Shown here: positions 46,830 to 55,054 of the stretch, one piece after another
How positions within the stretch are numbered: the stretch's first letter is position 1
Layout: each line of letters begins with the position of its first letter
Source: Lentisphaerota bacterium
Lineage (GTDB): Bacteria; Verrucomicrobiota; Lentisphaeria; Victivallales; Victivallaceae
Assembly: GCA_015061745.1 (NCBI GenBank)
Contig: SUWB01000011.1
Location: 1 to 64,000, forward strand
Length of the DNA: 64,000 nucleotides
Direction of reading: 5' to 3'
The notes under the pieces: model-generated
Told to the model about the DNA's origin: nothing
Databases searched by the model: none
The model's input: the letters and a program-made list of their open reading frames with translations, nothing else
Program-made: the position numbers and the translations under genes

Positions 46830-48331
46830 AAGCATTGCTTGACACAAATATAATAATACATCGCGAAGCAGATCGAGTAATCAATCAGGATATTGGTATT
46901 TTATTTCGTTGGCTTGACAGAGCAAAATATGTGAAATGTATGCATCCTTGTTCAATCGAAGAATTGAAAAAATATGCGGACGAAAGAACAGTTGATACTT
47001 TTATGGTAAAAACAAGTAGCTATGAGATAATCGAATATCCAAGTCCGTTATGCCAAGATGTAAAAAATGTTTCCACTCAAGTCGACACAACGCCGAACGA
47101 TCTTAACGACACATCTTTGCTTAATGAGGTTTTTATCAATCGTGTGGACATTTTGATTACCGAGGATAAAAAAATTCATAAAAAAGCCTCAATGCTTGGT
47201 ATTGCAGAAAAAGTTTTTACCATTGACAGTTTTTTGGAAAAGGTTTTCTCAGAACACCCCGAATTGGTCAATTACAACGTTCTTAATGTAAAAAAGGTTA
47301 AATTCGGAAGCTTAAATTTGCAAGATCCTTTTTTCGATAGCTTGCGCATCGACTATCCTGGATTCGATCAATGGTTTATCAAAAAATTTGATGAGGAATG
47401 CTACGTCACTATAAACTCTTCCAATAAACTATTACTTTCTTTTCTCTATTTGAAGATTGAAAATAAAGACGAAAACTATTTTGATATAAATCCTGCTTTT
47501 CAACCTAAAAAGCGCCTAAAGGTAGGTACCTTTAAGGTTATCAGTAACGGGCTGCGTCTTGGGGAGAGATTCATAAAGATTATTTTTGATAATGCATTAA
47601 AAAATAAAGTCGACGAAGTATATGTAACAATCTTTGACAAGAATACTGAGCAGCAACGCCTTATTGCTTTGTTGGAACAGTGGGGATTCCATTATTGGGG
47701 TAACAAAGGGAACGAAAAGGTTTATGTAAGAAATTTTACACCTCAATACGATAAAAACCTATTAAAGGCTAACTATCCATATATTCGTTGTGATCAAAGG
47801 ATTTTTCTGCTGGCAATCTATCCGGAGTATCATACTGAATTGTTACCTGATTCAATTCTTACGACAGAATCTCCACTTGAGTTTGTCGAAGACTTTCCAC
47901 ATAGGAATTGCATATCTAAGGTATATGTTTCTCGTGCTTTACCGCCATATCCCCAACATGGTGATATATTGCTATTCTATAGGACCGGGGGATACTACAA
48001 AAGTGTAATTACTACTATTGGCATTGTAGATGAGGTAGTAAACAATTTTGGCTGCGAAGCTGATTTTTTAAAATTTTGCAAAAAAAGCACGGTATTTCCT
48101 GAAAATAAGTTGAAAGAAATGTGGAATTATAATGCTTTCAGAAAACCCTTTGCCGTAAGATTTTTGTACGAATATTCAATTCCTCATCGTTTGACAATGA
48201 AAGACCTTATTGATTTGAAAATTCTTGCAGGCATCGATGATGCGCCTCGTGGTTTTAAGGAAATCACGAAAGAACAATTTATCACGATTTTGAAGGAATC
48301 TAAAAGTGACCAAAGTTTTATTATCAATTAA
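46826..48331 (+). CDS. PIN-GNAT-PUA-like three-domain protein
   Basis: The 501-aa protein begins MKALLDTNIIIHRE, a PIN nuclease N-terminus (D6; other acidic candidates E45/E46, D95, and E113-D114 in ITEDKKIH). Residues about 165-303 resemble a GNAT acetyltransferase (VGTFKVISNGLRLGERFIK, then IALLEQWGF). Residues about 355-450 (YPQHGDILLFYRTGG, TTIGIVDEV) look like an EVE/ASCH-type PUA fold. ATG 46826 has GGAGGAAGG upstream and overlaps the previous stop (ATGA); an upstream GTG frame is unsupported. PIN suggests RNA cleavage and GNAT acetyl transfer, as in toxin modules. AT-rich. Confidence 0.65.
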   Translation: MKALLDTNIIIHREADRVINQDIGILFRWLDRAKYVKCMHPCSIEELKKYADERTVDTFMVKTSSYEIIEYPSPLCQDVKNVSTQVDTTPNDLNDTSLLNEVFINRVDILITEDKKIHKKASMLGIAEKVFTIDSFLEKVFSEHPELVNYNVLNVKKVKFGSLNLQDPFFDSLRIDYPGFDQWFIKKFDEECYVTINSSNKLLLSFLYLKIENKDENYFDINPAFQPKKRLKVGTFKVISNGLRLGERFIKIIFDNALKNKVDEVYVTIFDKNTEQQRLIALLEQWGFHYWGNKGNEKVYVRNFTPQYDKNLLKANYPYIRCDQRIFLLAIYPEYHTELLPDSILTTESPLEFVEDFPHRNCISKVYVSRALPPYPQHGDILLFYRTGGYYKSVITTIGIVDEVVNNFGCEADFLKFCKKSTVFPENKLKEMWNYNAFRKPFAVRFLYEYSIPHRLTMKDLIDLKILAGIDDAPRGFKEITKEQFITILKESKSDQSFIIN

Positions 48332-48683
48332 ACCTGAATTTGCAAATAAAATTTTTGATGGAACTAAAAAATATGAGTTCCGCAAAATTCTATTTAAGCG
48401 GCCAGATATTTCAGGAGTGCTAGTATATGCATCCACACCTGTTCAACGTATTATTGGAGAATTTACAATAGATGCCATTATATCGGGAACTCTTCCTGCC
48501 GTTTGGGAAATTGCCCAAAATGAAGCAGGAATTTCCCGAGATTACTTTTTTTCATATTTTGCCGATAAAACAAAGGCTCATGCCATTAAAATAGGAAAAA
48601 CTAGAAAATTTAAACGCCCGAGAACATTGGCTCAATATGACATAAAAAACGCACCACAATCATTTGTCTACGTTGAAGATTGA
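48306..48683 (+). CDS. ASCH-domain protein
   Basis: The 125-aa protein matches the ASCH (PUA-like) domain: VLLSIKPEFANKIFDGTKKYEFRK at the N-terminus, then VLVYASTPVQRIIGEF. ASCH domains bind RNA or nucleotides. It starts at GTG, overlapping the PIN-GNAT gene by 26 bp, and hsdR follows 32 bp later. The pairing suggests it works with the PIN-GNAT protein as partner, possibly antitoxin or targeting factor (inference). Confidence 0.75.
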   Translation: MTKVLLSIKPEFANKIFDGTKKYEFRKILFKRPDISGVLVYASTPVQRIIGEFTIDAIISGTLPAVWEIAQNEAGISRDYFFSYFADKTKAHAIKIGKTRKFKRPRTLAQYDIKNAPQSFVYVED

Positions 48684-48715
48684 TTTGTTATTACAATCAA
48701 AGGGAAGAAAAATCA

Positions 48716-51700
48716 ATGAGTTACGAGTATTCTGAAAATATTCTGGTGCAGGATAGTGCGGGGAAGCTGCTCCATGATGAACTTGGCTGGGATGTCAAGT
48801 TTGCTTACAATACCGAAGTTCTCGGACCGGAGGGGACTTTCGGACGGAAAAACTATCACGAAATTTTGCTTTCCCGATATTTCCGCCTTAAAATCAAAGA
48901 GTTCAATCCCTGGATCACTCCGGCTCAGATCGATGAAGCCCAAAAGAAACTCGAAGCTCACCTCGCTTCTGCCTCTTTGATGCAGATCAATGAGGGAAAA
49001 TATTCTCTCATCCGTGACGGTATCCCCGTTTCCGTCAAACTCTCCAATGGCAAAATCTCCATCCGTACCGCCAGACTCATCGATTTTCAGAATCCCGCCA
49101 ACAACCATTTTCTCGCCATCAAGGAACTCAAAATCCACGGTTCTCTCCACCGTCGCCGGACGGACATTGTGGGCTTTGTTAACGGCATCCCGCTTTTGTT
49201 TATGGAATTCAAAGCTGTTAATGTTGATGTACAAGATGCCTATACCAACAATTATACCGACTATCTGGCGACCATTCCGCAGCTCTTCTATTACAACGCG
49301 TTTCTCATCCTGAGTAACGGACATCACGCAAAAGTCGGAACCCTCGGCAGTAAATACGAATTCTTCCACGAATGGAAACGTCTTAAAGAACAGGATCCCG
49401 GCTGCGTGGAATTGCAGACTATGCTCCGGGGGATCTGCAAAAAAGAGACCTTCATTGATCTACTCGAAAACTTTATCCTCTTCGATCATTCAGGCGGTCG
49501 TACTGCCAAAATCCTTGCCCGCAACCATCAGTATCTCGGTGTCAATGAAGCCGTTGAAGCCTACAAAAACAGAAAACTCAAAGAGGGCAAACTGGGCGTT
49601 TTCTGGCATACCCAAGGCAGCGGAAAGAGTTACTCCATGCTCTTTCTCGCTCAAAAGATCCGCCGCAAGTTTGAAGGCTCTCCGACCATCGTTATTCTGA
49701 CTGATCGTGATGAGCTTAATTCACAGATCAGCGACACCTTTGAAAACTGCGGTATTCTCGGAGCCGTCAAGGGGGCTCATTTTATTGCCTCCAGCGGCTC
49801 TGACCTGATCAACAAACTTAAAGGCAATCCCAGCTTTATTTTTACTCTGATTCAGAAATTCAATCAAGGGAATCCAACTCCGATCATTCCTGACCACGAT
49901 ATTATTATTATGTCAGATGAGGCTCACCGCAGTCAAAATGGTATCTTTGCCGACAATATGTGTTCTTTACTGCCCACAGCCTCCCGTATCGGATTTACCG
50001 GTACTCCTCTCCTTTCTAATGATAACATTACAGAAAGGACCTTCGGCGGTTATGTTTCCATCTATGACTTCAAACGGGCTGTTGATGACGGCGCAACCGT
50101 TCCTCTTTACTATGAAAACAGGGGGCAGAAATTCAAGGATATCACAAGTCCCGAAATTACTGAACGCATTATCGAAGCTGTTGAAGCCGCCGATCTAGAT
50201 CCCAATCAGCAGGAAAAGCTGGAACGGGAGTTCGCAAAGGAAATCCATTTGCTGACTGCTGAATCACGCTTTGAGGCGCTGGCTCAGGATTTTGTTGAAC
50301 ACTATTCTGACTTGTGGACTTGCGGCAAGGCTATGTATGTCTGCTTGAACAAAATTTCCTGTGTCCGGATGTATAATCTCGTTCAAAAATACTGGCAGCT
50401 TAAAATTTCTGAACTGGAAACGCAGCTCGAAAAAGAAACTTCACAGCAAACAGCTCAAGAGCTTTCCCGTAAGATCAACTGGATGAAAGAAACTGAAATG
50501 GCAGTGGTCGTTAGTCAGGAACAAAACGAAATCAAAGCTTTTGACGCCTGGGGATTGGATATCCGTCCGCACCGCACGAAAATGGAAACCCGGGAACTGG
50601 ATAAGGAATTCAAAGATTCCCAAAATCCTTTCCGCGTGGTCTTTGTCTGTGCTATGTGGCTGACCGGATTTGATGTAAAATCTCTCTCATGCCTCTATCT
50701 GGATAAACCTCTCAAAGCCCACACTCTTATGCAAACTATCGCTCGGGCAAATCGTGTGGCAGAAGGGAAAACAAACGGGCTCATCCTTGACTACATCGGT
50801 ATTGTCAAGGCTCTGCGTGAAGCGTTGGCTGCATATACGTCCCAAGAGGGGCACGGCAATGGAACTGATCCGACGGTAAACAAAGAAGAGCTTATTCATA
50901 GAATTCAGAACATCATAGGCACAACCAAAACATTCCTGCAGAAGAATAACTTTTCTCTGGATGCCTTGATTGCTTCCTCTGGTTTTGAACGTATCGCCTT
51001 GCTGCAGCAGGCAGCAAATGAATTATGCAAAACTTTGGAGATCAAAAAAGAGTTCCAAACATCGGCAAGTGAACTTTTCAGGCTGTGGAAATATTTAGAC
51101 CGAAATGATATTACTCCTTCCATGCGTCAGGAAAAAGATGCTGTCAACGGAATTTTCAACGAACTGCAGAAAAAACGCAAAAATGCAGATAATACAGCGT
51201 TGATGGTTCAAATTCACGAAATCGTCAATGAATATGTTGCCACTGAATCTGCCGACCGGAGTACGCCCCGTTCTTTTGATATCAGTCAGATCGACTTTGA
51301 ATTATTGCAGAAAGAGTTTGCGAAGACACGGAAGAAATTCCTGCTTCTGAAAGATCTCGAAGAACTCATTGAACAGCGGCTTTCTACAATGCTGCCGACC
51401 AATCCCAAACGGATCGATTACTACACAAAATATCAGGCAATCATTGAAAGCTACAACGGCGAACAGGATAAAGCCAAGATAGAAAAAACATTTATGGATT
51501 TGATGAAATTGAGCAGTGAGCTTGATTCAGAGCAGCGCCGATATGTCCGTGAAGGTTTTTCCAGCGATGAAGAGCTTTCTGTCTACGATTTGCTTTTCAA
51601 AGACTCCCTTTCTGCCAAGGATATCAAAAAAATCAAAGAGATTTCCATTGAACTTCTTGCCAAAGTCAAAGAAAAAATAGCCGAACTCGACCATTGGCGG

Positions 51701-51853
51701 GACAAAGAAGATACTCGGTCTGCCGTCAGTAATCTTATCCGCGACTCGTTGTTCGTTTCTCTGCCTCAAAGCTACGATGATCAAAGCATCAACCAGTACA
51801 CCGGTCTGATCTACGAGCACGTTTACAACCGTTACCCCGCTGTCGCCGGATAA
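48716..51853 (+). CDS. hsdR: type I restriction endonuclease subunit HsdR
   Basis: The 1,045-aa protein has the N-terminal nuclease (D150 in TDIVGFVNG, E164 and K166 in MEFKAV), Walker A TQGSGKS (299-305), DEAH box at 401-404 and FTGTP, and the second RecA lobe with FVCAMWLTGFDVKSL and ARANRV. The C-terminal 250 residues are helical and bind HsdM. It translocates DNA and cleaves unmodified targets. ATG 48716 after AGGGAAG; an in-frame ATG 36 bp upstream is less likely. Codon use is host-like, unlike the four intervening genes. Confidence 0.96.
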   Translation: MSYEYSENILVQDSAGKLLHDELGWDVKFAYNTEVLGPEGTFGRKNYHEILLSRYFRLKIKEFNPWITPAQIDEAQKKLEAHLASASLMQINEGKYSLIRDGIPVSVKLSNGKISIRTARLIDFQNPANNHFLAIKELKIHGSLHRRRTDIVGFVNGIPLLFMEFKAVNVDVQDAYTNNYTDYLATIPQLFYYNAFLILSNGHHAKVGTLGSKYEFFHEWKRLKEQDPGCVELQTMLRGICKKETFIDLLENFILFDHSGGRTAKILARNHQYLGVNEAVEAYKNRKLKEGKLGVFWHTQGSGKSYSMLFLAQKIRRKFEGSPTIVILTDRDELNSQISDTFENCGILGAVKGAHFIASSGSDLINKLKGNPSFIFTLIQKFNQGNPTPIIPDHDIIIMSDEAHRSQNGIFADNMCSLLPTASRIGFTGTPLLSNDNITERTFGGYVSIYDFKRAVDDGATVPLYYENRGQKFKDITSPEITERIIEAVEAADLDPNQQEKLEREFAKEIHLLTAESRFEALAQDFVEHYSDLWTCGKAMYVCLNKISCVRMYNLVQKYWQLKISELETQLEKETSQQTAQELSRKINWMKETEMAVVVSQEQNEIKAFDAWGLDIRPHRTKMETRELDKEFKDSQNPFRVVFVCAMWLTGFDVKSLSCLYLDKPLKAHTLMQTIARANRVAEGKTNGLILDYIGIVKALREALAAYTSQEGHGNGTDPTVNKEELIHRIQNIIGTTKTFLQKNNFSLDALIASSGFERIALLQQAANELCKTLEIKKEFQTSASELFRLWKYLDRNDITPSMRQEKDAVNGIFNELQKKRKNADNTALMVQIHEIVNEYVATESADRSTPRSFDISQIDFELLQKEFAKTRKKFLLLKDLEELIEQRLSTMLPTNPKRIDYYTKYQAIIESYNGEQDKAKIEKTFMDLMKLSSELDSEQRRYVREGFSSDEELSVYDLLFKDSLSAKDIKKIKEISIELLAKVKEKIAELDHWRDKEDTRSAVSNLIRDSLFVSLPQSYDDQSINQYTGLIYEHVYNRYPAVAG

Positions 51854-51935
51854 ACTTTACTGTTGTAAAGCTATTGTGGACAATTTCTGTTGGAAAATTT
51901 CCAACTATTTTTTCTTTTTACTCAAGAAAATCCGC

Positions 51936-52151
51936 TTAAGCCAAAGGAGTGGATTGCGTGGGCTTTTCTCCGAGAGAGGGAAGAACTTTGACCGCATTGA
52001 CTTTTGTGTCCAGGGCGACGTGGGTGTAGCGTGCCGTCATATCAACGGTGGTGTGTCCTACCAGATCACGCACGACAAGGGGATTGACTCCGCTGTTGAT
52101 CAGCATACTGACGTAGGAATGCCGGAAGGCGTGGAAGCCAGACGGGAAACA
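51936..52151 (-). pseudogene. tyrosine recombinase C-terminal remnant 1
   Basis: Minus strand translation gives GFHAFRHSYVSMLINSG, VVRDLVGHTTVDMTARYTHVAL and ends at TAA 51936. It holds HxxR, GH and the nucleophile Tyr (TARY) of XerC/D-type integrases. Everything N-terminal to about 52151 is missing: the sequence changes abruptly into a different (+) reading frame. It marks a deletion or recombination scar. Confidence 0.85.
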
Positions 52152-52594
52152 TTGCCTTAGAAAAGGCCAAGGAACTTGTCCGGAACAGCGGATTGGTCAT
52201 CTTCGCTTCAAAAGATATGCACAATGATAAAACACAGTATTATGCTCTGGTGAGGTTCTGCCTTGAACAAGAAATTTCCGTTATCGTGTTCACGGACACC
52301 CCCGATCCCTTTGTGCAGCAGTTTGCATATTCGCACTTTAGCTTGACTTGCCAGCGTAATGGACTCAATACAGAATACTGTTTCGGTTCTGCAGAGGTTC
52401 AGTTCGGTGTCAAATTCACGCTGAATGATGAGTGGCAGCTTGCCTCCTGCAGAGACTTGAGTGACACGGAGCTGAATCAGCTTTGCAAGCAGCAGTATAC
52501 GCTTCAGGTCGCAAATGGAACTGAAGAGATTCAAGCTGTTTCAAAGTCCCAGATTATCGGAACGCTCTTCGATAGTGACAAAACGCTCTTTTAA
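52152..52594 (+). pseudogene. 5'-truncated reading frame of unknown function
   Basis: An open frame runs (ALEKAKELVRNSGLVIFASK, then YYALVRFCLEQEISVIVFTD) to a stop at 52594, about 145 codons. It has no start codon or ribosome binding site at its 5' end except an internal TTG (52193) and abuts the integrase remnant, so the N-terminus was probably lost. No family recognised. Confidence 0.5.
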
Positions 52595-52650
52595 GCGTTT
52601 GATAAAGCGGCGATTGCCCGGCCTTTGTTTGAGGTCTGAGTAATCGCCGC
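52581..52650 (+). terminator. two inverted repeats after the truncated frame
   Basis: AAACGCT-CTTTTA-AGCGTTT (52581-52600) overlaps the stop codon, then GCGGCGATT (52607-52615) pairs with AATCGCCGC (52642-52650), followed by CTCTGATTTT. Terminator-like, though the T run is short. Confidence 0.5.
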
Positions 52651-52698
52651 CTCTGATTTTCGTTTGAAAAAATATAATACAGAATAGAGAGCACTTTT

Positions 52699-52780
52699 AA
52701 AATCTTGAAAACGTGGTTTTATTTTGCTTGAAAATCTTGAAAACGTGATATATTATTTGTTAAAATATTTTGAAAACGTG
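52699..52780 (+). repeat. three TTGAAAACGTG direct repeats
   Basis: Cores at 52705-52715, 52737-52747 and 52770-52780, spaced 32 and 33 bp apart (about three helical turns). The first two extend identically upstream as AAAATC. The second sits exactly in the spacer of the predicted promoter, the others flank it. Confidence 0.85.
52728..52756 (+). promoter_or_regulatory. promoter of the AAA/DUF4143 gene
   Basis: TTGAAA (52728-52733), 17-bp spacer, TATTAT (52751-52756), about 48 bp before the ATG; the middle direct repeat covers the spacer. Confidence 0.5.
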
Positions 52781-52803
52781 ATCTCAATAACAGGAAATGA
52801 CTT

Positions 52804-54156
52804 ATGAAACGAAAAATTTATGATTCTTTGATGGAATGGAAAGCCAAGGATTCCGGACGGGTTGCATTGCTGATAGACGGAGCAAGACGTGTAGGCAAAA
52901 GCTATATTGCTGAAGAGTTTGCCAAAAATGAATATAAGTCCTACATTTTGATAGACTTCAACAAGGTCAATAAAGATGTGAAACGTCTGTTCGATGACTT
53001 TCTGGATGACCTTGATACATTCTTTGCCTACCTGTCTGCCTACTTTAACGTGCAGTTATATCCCCGGCAATCTCTTATTATTTTTGATGAAGTTCAGTTG
53101 TACCCTCGCGCCAGAGCAGCAATAAAATATCTGGTTGCTGATGGGCGGTATGATTACATTGAGACCGGCTCTCTGGTATCCATTAAAGCCAACGTTTCTG
53201 ATATCGTCATTCCGTCTGAAGAACGGCACATTAAAATGTATCCGCTGGATTTTGAGGAGTTTCTCTGGGCAAGCGGAAATGAAACATTGATGCCGTTGAT
53301 TCGTCAGAGTTTCTCCAAACTGCGTCCGCTGGGAGATGTGATTCACCGCAAAGCAATGGATTATTTCCGGCAGTATCTGATTGTGGGAGGTATGCCGCAA
53401 GCTGTTCAGGAATACGTTAACAACAAAAATTTTGCAAATGTCGATATAATCAAGCGTGATATTCTCACCTTGTACCGGGCTGACATTATCAAGCACGCCA
53501 AAGGTTATGAGCGCAAAGTCGAATCGATCTTTGATGAAATCCCATCGCAGCTGCAAAAGCACGAGAAACGCTTCAATCTGGCTTCTCTCGGGAAACAGGC
53601 GAGGTTTCGTGAATATGAGGACGCCATGTTCTGGCTGGAAGATGCCATGATCGTTAATATTTGCTATAATTCGACGGCTCCGACCGCCGGGTTGAAAATG
53701 AACAGTGACCGTATGACATTGAAATGCTATATGGCAGATACCGGCTTGCTGATAAGTCACGCCTTTGATGAAAATTCCATCGTTTCTGAGGAAGTCTATA
53801 AAAAACTTTTACTCGGCAAATTGGAATTCAACGAAGGTATGATTGTTGAAAATATCGTTGCCCAAATGCTGGTTGCTTCAGATCACCGTTTGTATTTTTA
53901 CCGCAATCCAAGCAGAGATGATGCTTCTGAGAGAATGGGAATAGATTTTCTTATTGCCAAGCAGAAAATCACAAGCCGACATAATATTTCGCCACTGGAA
54001 GTCAAATCCGGGAAAAGTTATACTTTGACCTCTCTGCAGAAATTCCGTCAGAAATTTGCTCAGCAACTCCATACACCATATGTACTCCACAGTGCGGATG
54101 TAATGGAAAAAAATGGAGTTACCTGTCTGCCGCTTTATATGACTCCATTGCTGTAA
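52804..54156 (+). CDS. AAA ATPase with DUF4143 domain
   Basis: The 450-aa protein has Walker A GARRVGKS (26-33), Walker B LIIFDEVQ (D95-E96), sensor-like ETGSLVS, and the DUF4143 region (about 200-400: YLIVGGMPQAVQEYV, YMADTGLLIS). The C-terminus has a PD-(D/E)xK-like pattern (MGIDFLIAKQ, then PLEVKSGK). This family is widespread and mobile, often in defence or plasmid-like contexts; its biochemical role is not settled. AGGAAAT precedes ATG. Its only partner in sight is a repeat-bearing promoter; the gene downstream is convergent. Confidence 0.85.
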   Translation: MKRKIYDSLMEWKAKDSGRVALLIDGARRVGKSYIAEEFAKNEYKSYILIDFNKVNKDVKRLFDDFLDDLDTFFAYLSAYFNVQLYPRQSLIIFDEVQLYPRARAAIKYLVADGRYDYIETGSLVSIKANVSDIVIPSEERHIKMYPLDFEEFLWASGNETLMPLIRQSFSKLRPLGDVIHRKAMDYFRQYLIVGGMPQAVQEYVNNKNFANVDIIKRDILTLYRADIIKHAKGYERKVESIFDEIPSQLQKHEKRFNLASLGKQARFREYEDAMFWLEDAMIVNICYNSTAPTAGLKMNSDRMTLKCYMADTGLLISHAFDENSIVSEEVYKKLLLGKLEFNEGMIVENIVAQMLVASDHRLYFYRNPSRDDASERMGIDFLIAKQKITSRHNISPLEVKSGKSYTLTSLQKFRQKFAQQLHTPYVLHSADVMEKNGVTCLPLYMTPLL

Positions 54157-54167
54157 AAAGAAAATCT

Positions 54168-54557
54168 TTACCGCAATTCCTTGAGGAGTTGCCGTACTTT
54201 TTCAATGGGAAGGGTACTGATCAGGGCCTGTAATTCTTCACGTTCTGCGGCTTCAAAGTCCCTTGGCTCGCTACCTGTTAACATCATAAATTCCGGAAGC
54301 TGACGCATCTGCTCACGTTTGGCACTTAAGCTGGCGTGAGCAGAATAGTGCTTGGTCATTTCCGGAGTCATATGTCCCACAATGCTCTGAACGATGGACA
54401 ATGGAATTCCGTACAGTCCAGCGTAATAGCAAAACGTATGGCGGCAACTATGTAAATCCTTGACCGAAACAGCTCTGGCGCGTCCTTCCAGTTTCTTTTT
54501 CGTCACGATATTACATTTATTTTCAAGGAATTGCAAGATGCGGCGGAAATAGGTCAA
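54168..54557 (-). pseudogene. tyrosine recombinase C-terminal remnant 2
   Basis: The 129-aa frame has VKDLHSCRHTFCYYAG (H36, R39), VGHMTPEMTKHYSAH (H62, Y71) and a helical tail. The catalytic domain is cut at its N-terminus: an in-frame TAA precedes TTG 54557, and the upstream DNA is a CCGTAAAAA hairpin. A different sequence from remnant 1, so a second integrase. It lies 11 bp from the convergent DUF4143 gene. Confidence 0.8.
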
Positions 54558-55054
54558 TTACCGTAAAAAATGCGGTATTTTTACGGCGCGATTACGGAAT
54601 GAGTCAACTTTGATGAAAATTGTACGTTTCCGATTCTGTGCGTTTGATTCAACAAAAATCTCCTTCTTTGTGATATCGTGCCGTCATATTGGCTTAAATC
54701 AGGAATAATTCCCCGGAAGGGACCGCAAGAAATCACTCTTTTCAGTGCCGGAGTTACTCCCCCCAAAAAAACGGCGGTGACACCCGACAGATGCCGGTAC
54801 TTGGCTGTGGAAGGTTGCGGACAGGGGGGACATATTTGAAGTAATTTGAGGCTGATGATATTTCCGGCTCAGCCGCAACATCAGACCTGACACAAAAAGA
54901 TCCCCGTTTTGTTGATTTTACAAGCCGAATACTTGAAAAAACGCTGAACACAGGATGTTCGCAATGAAAAATATTGTACCAGTGGTTGTGTCTTTTATAT
55001 TGGGGGGCTGCTGTGCAAGCTTGTTTGTTTGCCATTTTTTCGCTGCAACAATTG
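54558..55054. other. gene-poor right edge of the island
   Basis: Contains the inverted repeat CCGTAAAAA / TTTTTACGG (about 54561-54586) at the integrase break point. A possible 49-aa (+) frame at 54964-55113 has a lipobox-like start (MKNIVPVVVSFILGGCC) but a poor binding site and overlaps the sulfatase gene; not called. Otherwise no supportable gene. Confidence 0.5.

Noticed and set aside
54677-54689. 13-bp match CGTGCCGTCATAT shared with integrase remnant 1 (52030-52042)
   Set aside because: The minus-strand frame gives MTARY but is closed by a stop directly upstream, and no further similarity extends on either side. It could be a tiny third remnant but is too short to call.
54779-54795. 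ACACCCGAC-AGAT resembling the tRNA-Arg 3' end as an attachment site
   Set aside because: The match is 9 bp with an indel and is in inverted orientation relative to the tRNA, whereas att sites flanking an island should be direct repeats.
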